NCBI GenBank assembly: GCA_023853785.1
Contig: JAJIRX010000601.1
Coordinates: 62,001 to 126,000 of the forward strand
Origin: Psilocybe azurescens
Taxonomy: Eukaryota; Basidiomycota; Agaricomycetes; Agaricales; Agrocybaceae
DNA length: 64,000 nt
Direction: 5' to 3'
Shown: piece after piece, positions 12,888-24,138 of the stretch
Position numbering within the stretch: position 1 is the stretch's first letter
How the letters are laid out: the number at the start of each line of letters is the position of its first letter
Position numbers and translations under genes: made by a program
The notes under the pieces: model-generated
Databases searched by the model: none
Seen by the model: only the letters and a program-made list of their open reading frames with translations
Told to the model about the DNA's origin: nothing

Positions 12888-14166
12888 ATGATGACAAATT
12901 CTCTTTTCAAAAAGCTCGTGTTCGTTTCTACAGTTGCCAGTACGGCGTTGGCACAGACAATCACTGGTGCCACATCATGTATCCCTGCGGGTGACTACAC
13001 ACTCTGCCAAAATCTTTGGGGCGCGAAGAGTGGAACAGGATCTCAAAATTCAACCCTTGTTTCATCCTCGGGATCCTCAGTTTCATGGTCTACCAATTGG
13101 AATTGGCAAAACAATCCTAACAACGTCAAGAGTTGTGAGTTGCTACCTTGTCTACTATTCCTGACTATTGATATTGTTTCGATATCCTTGAGATGCCAAC
13201 GTTCAGTCGACCAGTGCCCAAGGTGTCCAGGTAACGCCATCCCTCTTATCGTCACCTTCAGCACATAACCTTTCATCATAGCTGAACAACATCGCATCCG
13301 CTCCGTCGACTTTTGATTGGACGTATCAGACTCAGTCCTCTGGCATTAGGGCCGATGTCAGCTATGACATCTGGTTCGGTAGTGCCTCGTCTGGCGAACC
13401 AGCAACCGCCGCCTCGTCTTACGAAATGTATGTTGTCTTTTCTCGATATATTTTCATATTTGAAACATTTAACTATCAGTATGATCTGGCTATCTGGTCA
13501 AGGAGGGTACGGCTCTATATCTTCGTCCATTAGCAGTTAATTTTATACCCCTTCCATTATACCTCCAGCATCCAACCCGTTGGAAGTCAGATTCTGACCG
13601 GTATCACCATTGCTGGACATACCTGGAATCTGTGGTCTGGACCAAACTCCAACTGGCACGTCTATTCGTTCGTATCCGCCACAGGTGATATCAACAACTT
13701 CAGCGTCGACCTAAATGGGTTCTTCCGTTGAGTTCATATCTTTATGACCCCTTCCAGTCTCTAACAGCTTGGTCCACAGAATATCTAATCCAAAATCAAG
13801 GTGTTGCAGGCACCCAAGTAAGTCTCCCTTTTCCCTTTCTGTTTCCATTGGGTCTAAAGTAATCTACTACAGTACATACAAGCTATCCAATCCGGCACAG
13901 AGCCTTTTACCGGTTCCGCCAATCTTGTCATTAGTGATTTCAGTGTTTCAATCAACCGGGGAACACCTTCATCTTCCCCTACCGGAACTCCTACTGCAAC
14001 CCCTACCGGAGGTCCCACTAGCACCCCGACGAGTAATCCCACATCAGGCACTGTTGCGGAGTATGGTCAGTGCGGCGGTACTGGCTGGACCGGTGGTACC
14101 GTCTGTGTTTCTCCATTTACTTGCAAGTACAGCAACGCATATTATTCGCAGTGTCTGCCTGCTTAA
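12888..14166 (+). CDS. GH12 endo-beta-1,4-glucanase/xyloglucanase with C-terminal CBM1
   Basis: Secreted retaining glycoside hydrolase of family GH12, cleaving beta-1,4-glucan or xyloglucan outside the cell. Exons are 12888-13134, 13193-13230, 13282-13427, 13480-13506, 13569-13726, 13780-13817 and 13873-14166, giving 315 residues. Residues 1-23 are a signal peptide ([20 protein letters not shown]). The GH12 jelly roll shows [24 protein letters not shown] with nucleophile Glu143, [10 protein letters not shown], and SGTEPFTG with acid/base Glu228. A Ser/Thr/Pro linker ([20 protein letters not shown]) leads to a CBM1 from about residue 277 ([12 protein letters not shown] ... YYSQCLPA) with the Cys and aromatic pattern for cellulose binding. 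The exon 4 donor (GTACGG after GGAGG) was chosen because it restores [12 protein letters not shown]. The adjacent ATG codons at 12888 and 12891 make the exact start uncertain by one residue. Everything needed for activity is present. Confidence 0.95.
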
Positions 14167-15009
14167 GACTTGTATCTGTACTATGTGATCTTCATTATTA
14201 ACTTGTGCTTGTAGTTTAACGCATTCAATGGAGCATCATGAAGATTATTCCATAGATACGACTGACTGGAAAGAGGTTTAGAGTATGTACCCCAGGGCCT
14301 CGTTCACAAAGGTTGCTACTGGGACGGCACCACGTCATTATGTGCTGGGCTCTTCCCAAGAGGATACACAGATCCAGGACGTGGCTCATATGGCGATGGC
14401 ACGTGCTACTGAGCTGGATACAGGTTCCTCTGCTGCAAGCATTAAACAGGTAGTATTACCTCAGATTAGTGAACATCTTCTCTCAGAGTAGAACGCGACG
14501 GCCCACAGACATCCTGGTGATAGAGCTGAGTCATGAGATAAGGGTGGCTGGAAAAACTTTATAACGCTCTAGCGTACATGACGCCACATCTCTCGAGAGT
14601 ACCACTCTGGAATGATATTCATAGCTTCACTGTCCCAATTCTGCGATTCGTGCACGCAGCTACATCATGGCCATACCTATTGTAAGACGGATTCCGGAAC
14701 CCAAACTCCGGATCCTGAGTCTATACATACGCTTCCTTAACATCAAACTATCTCAAGGGTACTGATCCGGTGCCCCCTCGTAAACCTAACCTAACGTCAC
14801 GGCTAGTTGACAATGAGCACCGGATCTCGACTGAGTGGGTAGTACGAGAAGACTACAATGACGAACTCAGATCAGCGAGATAGCAGAATAGGATCTAAGC
14901 CGAAGACGACGCGGGGGCGGACGGCCAGATGCGACCTGACGCTTAAGGCTTGATAGTGCTCGAGCTCTGTCGGAAACATAATCAGCGATCAGATTCAATG
15001 ATTCAACAA
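14167..15009. other. Intergenic, no supportable gene
   Basis: Downstream of the GH12 gene; includes its 3' untranslated region. A 68-codon ORF at 14285-14491 has no recognisable feature. Confidence 0.5.
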
Positions 15010-16070
15010 TTATTGACGGATTTGAGAATGGGACACGTCATCCTAATATCCCAGAGTTTTCTAAGCAACCCTCCCCTCAACAACAACAAAAAGGACAGAA
15101 TAGAAAGGAAAATGAAAGCTACACGCCAAATTTTAAGAAGAAAAGAAGTGACACCCGTCGTCGAATTATAAACAACACCAACAAACGTCAGATACTGTTG
15201 TAGTAAAGTAAACTCACAGCATGCACTGGCCCCAGGATGGAGTGCAACGCTCGTGGTACAGTAAAAGAGGTTGCCATCATATCTTGTGGTGTATGTGTCC
15301 TTTTCATCTTCTGGAAAGAGGCACAAAGAAGGCAAGCATGGTATGAGGGCAAGAGAAAAAACCATCGTCACAAAAGGTAAAGTAGAGAGGCAGAGATACA
15401 GAGCCAATGGTGACTATGGGAGAGACCAGGTGAAGAAAAGAGGAGTGAGGTGCATATGGAGCGCGAAAAGAAAGTGAACATGAACTTGGTATTCACGTCG
15501 CGACTATAGGAGGACACCAGGAAGGTCAAGAAGAAAAAATGGCCAAAGACGAAATCCAAAGACGAAATGAAAGCATAACAATGAAAAAGAGAAACCAATG
15601 ATATGTATGAGGAGCGAAAAAAAAACACAAGACATACATTTAAAACGCACGAAACACGGGGAGTGAGCGCGCAACATGCGGCAGAGGTTCTGTACAGAAC
15701 AAAAATTGGTGACTAATGATGATTGCGCATCGAAACAATGTCAGCTTTAGTGGGATGTTAAACCTGAAAATATCATATCACGATGGTTGTAAATATCTGA
15801 TAGAACAAAGATCAGTTTTGGCTTAAGGACATTTGAAAGAGATGCCGAGCTCGGACATGAAACCCGAAATCGAGTAAAGGAAAGGATTGGAGAAGGTGAC
15901 GTGGAAAGTCAAGAAAACATAAGAAAAAGGCAGCGTCAACTACGGATGATGTAGAAATTCGACCTCATCAAACCTACCCAACCTCTTTCAAAGCGGAAAA
16001 TTGGTTCGGACAGTGTGAATATTTTGTAATCGTTCGCCACGAGGAGATTGGAAGGGGGGGAACGAGACGT
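15010..16070 (-). repeat. Pyrimidine-rich hairpin repeat, copy X (inverted)
   Basis: Read on the minus strand this stretch matches the element at 48780-50900. The two share 'acaaaatattcacactgtcc' (plus-strand complement near 16010-16030 here, 49257 there), the following 'gctttgaaa.aggttg', 'atccgtagctgacgc'-type text and, about 0.8 kb further, 'tttactgtaccacgagcg' with a hairpin and then 'ttactacaac.gtatctga'. Stops interrupt all frames across the shared parts, so the conserved signal is not an obvious protein. The element is C/T-rich on its sense strand. Edges are approximate. Confidence 0.65.
15215..15255 (-). other. Conserved hairpin of repeat copy X
   Basis: On the minus strand, CAC pairs with GTG, then AGC with GCT, then TGCAC with GTGCA around a 15-nt loop containing 'ctgggg'. 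The equivalent stem in the copy at 50313-50354 is TGCGC/GCGCA, so one base pair changed on both sides and pairing was kept. Confidence 0.6.
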
Positions 16071-16664
16071 TATGGATAGGACAAATAGAACAGAAAAGAC
16101 TTACCATTTGTCCGACGATGCCATGACCCTCCAAAACCTTTTTCATGTGCCGTGATGCGATAAAAGAGTGGTTCCAAGACGCAACAGCGGCTACCAAATA
16201 TACGAATGCCTCTAAGCTCTACACAGGAAGCTGAAGAGTCAGATATCCTGGCAACTTCATACGTCGATGTGATTGTATTTTGAGCATCAAGAATGTTTGG
16301 TTTAAGAGATGCTCTTAAAGAACCACAGACATCTTAGGCAAGTGGCGGGTTGAACATTGAGACCGGGAGTGATATCGAAGGACGAGAATCGGACAAGAAG
16401 AGAAAGAAACAAGCGACTCGGATTCCGTTGGAAGAAATTGACAAGAACTCGAAAAAAAAACTTTACCACAATCATGTGATGTTTAAGTTTTTGAAACTCC
16501 GCAACCATTCCAACAATTGTCCTATAGCACGACTATGAAGTGACCTTCAGCAACATTCTCACCGACTTACTTCCAAATAAAGCACTGGTACAAATTCAGA
16601 AAAGAAATACTATCTCTAGGTCAGAAAAATTGCTCGCCCGAAGAGGAGCATGAACCCTCGGGAC
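16071..16664 (-). other. Possible orphan exons between repeat X and the lectin-ankyrin gene
   Basis: On the minus strand an exon-like frame reads EAFVYLVAAVASWNHSFI ... HMKKVLEGHGIVGQM and stops at a perfect GTAAGT donor (about 16098-16103). Just upstream another frame reads SLKPNILDAQNTITSTYEV ... SSASCVEL, which would join it after a one-base shift. Further upstream, before a GTAAAG, is GMVAEFQKLKHHMIVV. I recognise no family. These may be remnants of the 3' part of the lectin-ankyrin gene or of a separate gene cut off by repeat X. Confidence 0.35.
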
Positions 16665-18235
16665 TCAGCGCCTACTAACCAACGCAGTCGAACCTACAGG
16701 TGCATTTCCTACAGATACAGACTCCGCTGTAGGTCTGAGTATTTGAAAATCAGCATCGTTCAGACGGTCAAATGGATTGAAGCACTTAGACTCATTTTCT
16801 GCCTCTTTCATCTCTGTCAACTTGACAATAATCTGCTCCACCACATTCTTCACCCTCTTACTATTCGTATATGCGACAATAAACATCATCAATGCAACCA
16901 AAAGCTCCACCAACTGCCTCTCGAATGGCGTGGAATTGGCCTGTTCTGCTCGTTCAGCCACCGTTCCTTCCATAGGTGTACCCTTGGCCAAAGTCTCGGC
17001 GGAATGGCCAGCCACATCTTTCGTATTCGGCGATGCGCCATGCTTTAACAGCTCGTCCACAATGTTCTGGTCGGCGATCAGCGAGATCGCGTTCATAAGC
17101 GGGGTGCTGAACCCGCTCTCGGCGTAACATTCGTCAACATTCGCACCAGCTTCAAGCAGTGCACGAACGATAGCGAGTCTATCACTGCCCTCAAGAGAAG
17201 TACTGGAAGTGGCGTGAAATAAAGGCGTCCTCTTTTTGGAGGACAGAGCATTGGGGTTGGCCTTATTCTGGAGAAGCAGCCGGACGATATGGACGTGCCC
17301 TCTTATGCACGCTGGCTGCTAGTGGCGTCACCGAGTGGTCGCCGTCCGGTGTGTCGATGCAGGATGGGTCGTCACTGAGGTAAGTCTTGAGCTTGTCTGC
17401 AGTAAGGGTTCCGTTCCAGGCGTCCATGACACAGTGATCGACACTCCTCTCGGATACAAATTTTCCCGTCTTGACGATTCCCAGCTTCATCACGCGTCCA
17501 GAATCTACTCCGATCTTCAACACCCTATCTTCATTCGTCATCACATACAACTCTTTCTCCCCGCTCCCATCCCCGGCTCTCATCACCAAGCTATTCACTC
17601 CCTTCTCAACCACATATCTCGCCACAACCCTATCGTTCCAGTCTCCTGTTCGTCCCAGCCACATCATGCACAAAGCCGTCCACCGCCGCGACATAAAAGA
17701 CATGCAGAGTATCTCCCACAGCCGCAACTGCAAGAGGGCTCCCAACAGCAGGGCTCGCAGTCAATATAGTGCCGAACCACGAATTCATCAAATACACCAA
17801 GCGCACCAGCCGCCCTGTCTGGTCCTGGAAGACAAGATGCATACGGCCGCTGGCATCGACCGTCCCTGCAAGTCTGCCGTCAGGATGCACAACATGGGCC
17901 GGGAGCGGCACAACACTGGATTCTTCATCCCACTCGTCGAGCTCCACCCACTCCCGATCTTCGCTGTCATACATGTACGCGCTGAGGGCGGACGAGGGCG
18001 AGATGCAGATGACGAGCCTTGCTTTGGGCGTGATCAGATACGCTGCTGTGGATTTCGGGCGCACAGCGTCGACGATGAGCGTCTGTTTCGTCAATGAATC
18101 CCCGGACCACTGGAGACATTGAAGGTAGCTTCGTGCTTCGTTGTTGACGTGGAGTAGGTATTTCTCTTTTCCGTCTTTACTCTCTGCGTGCCCTGCTGCG
18201 AGAAGAGAACGTGTGAGGCTTTGTAAATCGGCCAT
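16665..18235 (-). pseudogene. Fucose-lectin-like + ankyrin + membrane-segment fusion, frameshifted, no vWA
   Basis: Starts at an ATG (18235). The first part is a lectin propeller like the gene at 19086-19940: SLLAAGHAESKDGKEKYLL, VRPKSTAAYLITPKARLVIC, SEDREWVELDE, LVFQDQTGRLVRLVYL, then ELYVMTNEDRVLKIG. It continues without a stop or intron into an ankyrin-repeat region (NGTLTADKLKTYLSDDP, SVTPLAA, then CIRGHVHIVRLLLQNKANPN and TPLMNAISLIADQ) and a hydrophobic helix (LVELLVALMMFIVAY). It then stops, where the paralogue at 21102-22680 goes on into a vWA domain. Two one-base insertions break the frame, at about 17645-17655 (HDVAGTN to GDWND) and about 17310-17318 (TPLAA to ACIRGH). Neither is in a homopolymer run. 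The lectin-ankyrin join itself is in frame, so the intact ancestor was probably a lectin-ankyrin-membrane receptor-like protein. Confidence 0.75.
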
Positions 18236-19085
18236 TAGGCATGAACACTCGGTTGTCGGTGTGCAGTACTATTGTTGCTCGATGTAAGCAGAATACGATG
18301 CTTATGAATTCCGTCTTGTGAAATCGATAACAAACGGGAAATGACCCAGATTCGAGTCTGTCATCTACAACTCGATAAGATCATACTACATGACAAATGT
18401 CCCGACACGCAAGGTTATTCACGTCCGGAATAGGCGTCGCTAGTACATTCTATTGATATTAGATTCAGGGCAATTACCCTAGATTAACTGACTTGAATTC
18501 AGATGCACGTTCTTATCAGGAGACACTGCTTCGAAAATGGGTTGATTACAGTCGAAATGTCACGAATACTGTGCTTGATTCAATTCCGATGTGAGACCCA
18601 ATGCACAGGCAAGCACAGGTTCATTTGATCACTATCAAAAGTATTCAAAAGGCTTTCACACCCGATTCAGGGCATAGTTCCAGTAGATTAATGGAAGGAG
18701 AGTGGCTCGAACGTCAATGTCTCAAAAAATATCAACGTTTACTGCCTCGAGCCTTTCCCAAGTATCTCACGACTTATATTTATCCTTGCAACGCGTAGGG
18801 AAATTCAATGAAGATCCTTCCTCTATGTTATCACCCAGATTCCTTGGTCAGTTTTATTCGGCCCATTTCGGTAATAGTTCTGCCGTATAGCCGTTCGAGT
18901 GGATTGAATGATAGCACATACCCATTTACATCATATTCCCCGCCATGGCAAGGGATTGCTAGATTTTCGTGTCTAGAGCTACTAGTAGGACAGTATGTAA
19001 TTTATAGTTGTATTACATCTAAATCCAGTCTTAAAAATTCCGTGCTAAACCAACGCACTCAAGACATACGTGCTTACGAGTAAAT
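18236..19085. other. Intergenic between the two minus-strand lectin genes
   Basis: Promoter side of the lectin-ankyrin gene and 3' side of the full lectin. Only two or three short ORFs are present, with no recognisable motif. Confidence 0.5.
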
Positions 19086-19940
19086 TTACCATCGACGATA
19101 ACGATCGGCGGTGCCACCTATCCCACTGTAGCCGGGATACTCTGCATTACCGCATCCAGACCATGAGTACCAGGAGACGCTGAACCCAGCCTCTTCAACC
19201 GTTTCTGGCACAAACTTCCCGTTCTTCACCGTCCCGAGAGCTGTCTTATCACCTTTGGTGGTAATCTTGAGAAGCGCGTTGTTGGAAGTCAGTACAAAGA
19301 ACTCGTCCTTGCCAATGCAGAAAGCCTTGATTTCCTCGATAAATGTGTATTCACTTGCTGCTGAGTCTCTCCAGGTTCCATCTGGTCCTTGAATAGCAAC
19401 GTGTATGAAGTTATCCGTGTCAGAAATGTAATACACGAGCAATCCGTCCTTGCTAGACAATACGGATATTGGGGTTCCGGAGACGGCGCTGCCAGGGAGG
19501 GTGGTAGAGGTCCATTCATCATCGATGGAGATTAAGGAAATTAAACGCTGAGATGAATCCTGGAAGAATATATGAACTCGACCGGTGTCATCGAGTGATC
19601 CAGCTAGTTTTCCACTAGCATGGACAGCATAGTTCGAGAGAGGGCTGTCGTCGACTTCAACCCATTCGCGATCGTCTGTATCGTAAATATAAGAGGTGAG
19701 ATTGGACGAGGGTGTGATGCAGATAACGAGTTTTTCGGAGGGGGTAACGAAATATGCGGCAGTAGAATTTGGGCGGACGGATTCGACGAGGAGCTCTTGC
19801 TTGGCTAAAGTGTCGCCTTTCCAATGCTGGCAGTTGAGGAACGACTTTGCCGAGTCAACGAAGAGAAGGTAGTTGACGTTACCCCCAGCATCGGCGGTGT
19901 ACCCGGCAGCAAGTAAGAAACGAGCAAGTTCTTGAGACAT
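19086..19940 (-). CDS. Fucose-specific-lectin-like beta-propeller protein (copy 1)
   Basis: Single exon, 284 residues. It looks like a six-bladed propeller of the fungal fucose-specific lectin type (AAL-like, Pfam Fungal_lectin): repeated blades of the form 'V.ITPSSNLTSYIYDTDDREW', 'VHIFFQDSSQRLISLISID' and 'DNFIHVAIQGPDGTWRDSA'. These match the family pattern in which each blade ends with a Trp-containing strand. There is no signal peptide, as usual for these intracellular mushroom lectins, which bind fucosylated glycans and are linked to defence against grazers or to cell contact. It is about three-quarters identical by eye to the lectin at 26887-27699. The C-terminal tail here (WYSWSGCGNAEYPGYSGIGG) is longer and differs, perhaps a run-on after a terminal change. 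Whether it binds fucose is not shown by the sequence alone. Confidence 0.8.
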   Translation of the reverse strand: MSQELARFLLAAGYTADAGGNVNYLLFVDSAKSFLNCQHWKGDTLAKQELLVESVRPNSTAAYFVTPSEKLVICITPSSNLTSYIYDTDDREWVEVDDSPLSNYAVHASGKLAGSLDDTGRVHIFFQDSSQRLISLISIDDEWTSTTLPGSAVSGTPISVLSSKDGLLVYYISDTDNFIHVAIQGPDGTWRDSAASEYTFIEEIKAFCIGKDEFFVLTSNNALLKITTKGDKTALGTVKNGKFVPETVEEAGFSVSWYSWSGCGNAEYPGYSGIGGTADRYRRW

Positions 19941-21101
19941 AGCCTAGTAGGTGATCAGGCTGGTTATGGTGTGGATAGTCAACTTGAATCTGATTCTCGA
20001 GAAACTTGACAATACATTTCTATTGTTTAAGGTCAGTATTGTGGTATTACTATTTTCGTCTATCTCAGTGATTAACGTGCGGATGTTTGTGCCGCAAAGC
20101 ATGTTTGAAGGCGATGCGTTTTCGGTGGTACTTGGATTAATTAAAACGGTCCGAACTGCAAGTTGGACCCTGTGCAGATCCAGCTTATAATCCTAGTTCA
20201 CCCTCTTTATACCCATCAACTGAATTGGCAAAAATCCGTCGATCCTTGTCAATTGAAGCCTCAGTATTTCAATCTCAGCTCCTCAATCACCTTTATCTTC
20301 TCGAGGAATCAGCTGGTTGCCTCGAGGCCGGCAAATTCTGAGGCTAACATATTCGGTCTAAAAGGATTAAGCGTTGCAAGTATAGCTATTCTTAATCGGC
20401 AGAAAGGCGCCTAATGCTCGTCCCATGACGAGATTCGGCTGAGTATCTTGAGAACTATTATCCCTGTACATTGACACTGCGAGGCTCAATTAAAAGAAGT
20501 TGGCTAAAATAAAAATGATAGATGGCGAGTATAGGATGTTATTCTGACATCTGTAACCCTTATCGCCATTATCACTGCGGATATCGCAAGTCTCTTATCT
20601 AGACGCTGGGCGCCTTTCGTGACATATCCCCCATATATTTACTGACAGAATAATTGTTTCTCGGAGGTTTGCAAAGGGCGGTATTTGGTGATGCCGAAGT
20701 CATCTTGGACGATTGAATGGTGAGAGAGTGGCACGCTCATAGGGACCGTAGTCCTCATGTCCGAGTTCTTGACTCAGCGACTATGTTGGGTCGTGACAGA
20801 TACTGCGTTAGGATTGGTTGGTTTTGGTTGGGGCCTGTCACGGGTAATTTCTCAAGATTCGTTGCGGTGGTAAGCCTTTTCGGTTTCGCGAGTCCTAATG
20901 CACTGCGCTTGGGCTATACTTATAGGATATATTTCGAATGTTAAAGGGCTTAGGACGTCTCCAATTTCACCGCAACCGCCCAGGTCATCTTAACACGGCC
21001 GTAATCGTCTATCGCTCTTGATTTTTTTTGTAAGAACGTTCAAAGACTTAATACTCGAAGTACATTGTCACTAACCTTCGTCCGCGTTGATAGACACCAC
21101 A
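19941..21101. other. Divergent intergenic region between lectin and ankyrin-vWA genes
   Basis: This 1.2-kb region serves as a two-way promoter region for a minus-strand lectin and a plus-strand ankyrin-vWA gene. On the minus strand a TATAAAG occurs at about 20205-20211, some 265 bp from the lectin ATG, which is far but possible if a leader exists. No gene is supportable. Confidence 0.5.
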
Positions 21102-22680
21102 ATGTCTTTTCATGACGAGGCCCATGAGGGTACCCTCAGAAGGCAGGACCAGTTTCCACGAGATCTTTCTGGCATCAACGACATTGGAGGGAAACTCCAA
21201 CTCACTCCCCTCTGCGGTGCCTGTGTTGGCGGGCATCTTCATACTGTCAAACTCCTCTTGGCGAACAACGCCAATCCAGACGCCTCTTCAGATGGCTTCA
21301 CACCACTCTTCTATTTAACGGATTTCCAATGCACTGCTCCCTCTACTGTACGCTGTGCAATTATCCGCGAACTCCTGGCGGGGAAAAGCGGAACCAAGGC
21401 CGATTTGGACTCACCATGCGACGATGAACAAAATACGCCTCTCATGAACGCTATTGTCCAGCTCAAAGACGAGGCTGTCATCAAGCAACTCGTCGAATGC
21501 GGAGCGTCTACCACACATAAGCATCCTGTGACCCAGAAGTCGGCACAAGACCTTGCGGAGGAGCATGACATGTCGCATTGTCTTCGTTCAAAGGCCGACT
21601 TCGAAATGATGTGGGGAAGCTCGTCGATCTCGTGGTCTCATTTGTGCTCTTGGTGGTCGCATATGCGAACAACAAGACGATGACCAATTTAGTGGATGGT
21701 GTCGTCAAACGCTACTACAATATCAGTGTCAAGGAGGCGGATGTTTCCAAGGTACGAAGTTGTTACTGTCCCAGCTATCTGTCACCTTTAAAGTGCTTAC
21801 TCGATTCTCAGGATCGTCAGAAAGAAGTTGAGCCCAAGAGTATCGAACAATTCCAGTCTCTTCTGAACGACGAAGTTAAAAAAGACAAGAAATTCGAACG
21901 ATTCTTCGCCCCCGACGACCCTTTCCTTTCCAAGCTCGCCTCGAAAGCCAACGCGCTGATATCCGATGATACCACTGATCTTGGAAAGCCGGAGAACATC
22001 AAGCATCTTACCCGTCTCTCACTTTATGAACCCTATATCTACTGCGACGACAGCGGCTCAATGCGATACGAGAACAGATACGACTACCAGGTCGAGTTGG
22101 TCAAGCGTATAGCGCGAATTGCGACCAAGATCGTACCCGACGATATGGTGGGCGTGAAGCTGCGCTTCATCAACAACCCGTTCGCCTCCGAGGTGTCTGC
22201 CCAGGACATCGAAAATGAGATGAAGAATATTAAACCAAGTGGCCAGACCAACATCGGCACCAACCTCCGGAAGAAAATCCTCGAACCTTTCGTTTACCAA
22301 AAATTGCGAAGCCCCTGGTTGCCGGCGAGGAGTTTCCGTTCAGGCGGCCTATCTTGGTGTGCATCATCACTGACGGGACGCCAGAGCCAGAAGGTCGGAA
22401 TACCCTCCGCGATGTCATCATAGAGTGTAAGAAGAAGCTGGAGGAAAAGAAGTACGATCCAACTGCAGTGATGTTTGTGATCAGCCAGATTGGAACGAGT
22501 CAACAGGCAGCAGACTTTATCGACGGATTGAGGAAGGAGGATGATATTCGGGATGTGATTTATTGCACGGTTGGGCAGCTAGACGCCCAGTTCAAGGAAT
22601 TGAAGGACAATGAGCGGGGTCTGGAATCACGATTGCTACACATATTGACGAAGCCGATAATGGAAAGACATGCAGAGTAG
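21102..22680 (+). CDS. Ankyrin repeat - membrane segment - vWA domain protein (two apparent frameshifts)
   Basis: Starts at ATG 21102 (MSFHDEAHEGTLRRQDQFPR). Ankyrin repeats cover about residues 25-155 (LTPLCGACVGGHLHTVKLLL, GFTPLFYL, NTPLMNAIVQLKDEAVIKQL), followed by a hydrophobic helix (LVDLVVSFVLLVVAYANN). A 60-nt intron (21752-21811, GTACGA ... TTCAG) has no stop and keeps frame but breaks the helix-to-vWA linker, so I treat it as an intron. The vWA domain follows, with MIDAS motif DDSGSM in YCDDSGSMRYENR, a GQTNIGTNL threonine loop and VCIITDGTPEPEG carrying the third metal-site Asp. Two one-base deletions break the frame: at about 21577 (TT where TTT would restore HLSSFKG) and at 22299-22303 (AAAAA where six A restore YQKIAKPLVAGEEF). 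Repaired length is about 506 residues. The vWA would bind a metal ion and a partner protein; the ligand is unknown. Confidence 0.8.
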
Positions 22681-23535
22681 TCGGTAGTACTGTATAGTTG
22701 CTCGTTCTCTCCTAGTACTTAGCTCCAAGGTCTTCTGTGTTTCCGAGCGTTCCAAAGTCGGTCCAACTTGTATGATACTGAAATTACAATTTATGTCGTG
22801 AAAATTGGCTGGTATTTAGAATGGAATACCGTTAAAATATAGGTCATCCTCTAGTCGGAGGCGGAAATTGGCGGATCGAGGCTCGAATTGGGCTCGAGCA
22901 AGGACAAAGCAAGGAGAGACCAGGTTGATTCCGGAGACACTCGGAAGATACAGACCTGATTACTAATTACGTCGAGTATATCACGTGCTAATTATGTAAT
23001 CTTCCATGTTCAACGTCAATTCAACGAACTTGCGTTCAACCAGCTTGCAGTTGGCTTGAAGTGGAATCAAGTTTGACGTAGGCACACCACGACCAAACCA
23101 CAACCTCCGTTCTACTTGAGTCAGTTTACTACAAAGATTACTGTCGCCTTAGCGACGCCACAGTGTAACCTCAGTTGCTTAATGAACTCGAGGTATGAAT
23201 TGGGTATAGGCTACTCCTGATCACTATGCTGAATCGTTGGTGTTAATAGGTATCTGAGAGTTTATCCTAAGGCGCCTCATAATCACCATGAAACATGAAT
23301 CTTCACCATTCAAAGACATATACCACCTTGTTTATACATACGAACGGAGTGAACGCTATCCACCCAGCAATTCCTTATGCCTTCTTCTTCAAACCCTCTT
23401 TATTTGCACTGGCCTCCGCTCTGATACATGCTAAGGCCTCCTCCCTCACAAAAGTTATTGCGCTTCCCCATAGCCCCCGCCTGACCCTCACAATGCTGGT
23501 TCTATTGTGGCTGGGGTAATAACCACATTGGTATT
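22681..23535. other. Intergenic, no supportable gene
   Basis: Between convergent genes; contains both 3' ends. A 74-codon ORF at 23295-23519 has no motif. Confidence 0.5.
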
Positions 23536-23882
23536 TCAGGGTTGTGCTATGGTTGCGCGCTCTTCAGTACGCAGAGCCTCCACTTGGGCTAAGAGGCGAA
23601 CAATTTCGGCTTCACGGTTGATGGTGATACCGCGACGGTCATCATGATTGGGTCCTTGGGAGCTAGGCTCGCTATGGCCTGACAAGGAACTGGCTGTAGC
23701 TCCTGTTGAGGAAGCCTGTGATGCATGAGCTGGCGGAGGTGGGAGGGGAGTCTTATATTAGGCGATGAAGACTGGTTGTTTCGAGATGATAATGTAGCTG
23801 AGGAATTATCTTCATCTTCAATTCCGGGCAGTCTCAGATTCAAATGAGCATGACTAGATGATGTAGACGCATTGATAGTCAT
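23536..23882 (-). CDS. Small Ser-rich protein with C-terminal coiled coil (one apparent frameshift)
   Basis: The ATG at 23882 opens MTINASTSSSHAHLNLRLPG, followed by an acidic/Ser-rich stretch and SSPNIRLPLPPPPAHASQ. It ends with a conserved-looking short helix, GITINREAEIVRLLAQVEAL, then RTEERATIAQP and a stop at 23536-23538. Joining the two parts needs one more C on the minus strand (GGGG at 23745-23748 on the plus strand should be five), which turns LPSHLRQ into LPLPPPPAHASQ. The product is about 115 residues. The C-terminal helix has the Ile/Leu spacing of a dimeric coiled coil. The gene is unknown to me; it lies tail-to-tail with the ankyrin-vWA gene and downstream of the peptidase gene on the same strand. 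Confidence 0.6.
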
Positions 23883-24138
23883 ACTGAAGAGACAGACAAA
23901 GAAACGAGGAGAAACTAAGGATAATGTTCTATGAAACGAGGTAGGTAGTATCGAAAACGATCGCCAAAGATCATTGAGTCGAAGAAGAAAACTGAAAGAA
24001 GCGTGAGAACGAAAGGAGACAATCAATGTTTGCCGCTCGGCTGGACGCCGGTGCTACGAACAGCCCCCACCATTACCGACCGCCTTCGAACTAGTTTATT
24101 AAGCACCCTTCAAGATAATCTTGTTAAACTGTGAAAAA

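Noticed and set aside
21752..21811. Reading straight through this 60-nt stretch as coding
   Set aside because: It has GTACGA and CTCAG ends with a CTTAC branch-like site, and the read-through peptide has no match in the paralogue; treated as an intron.
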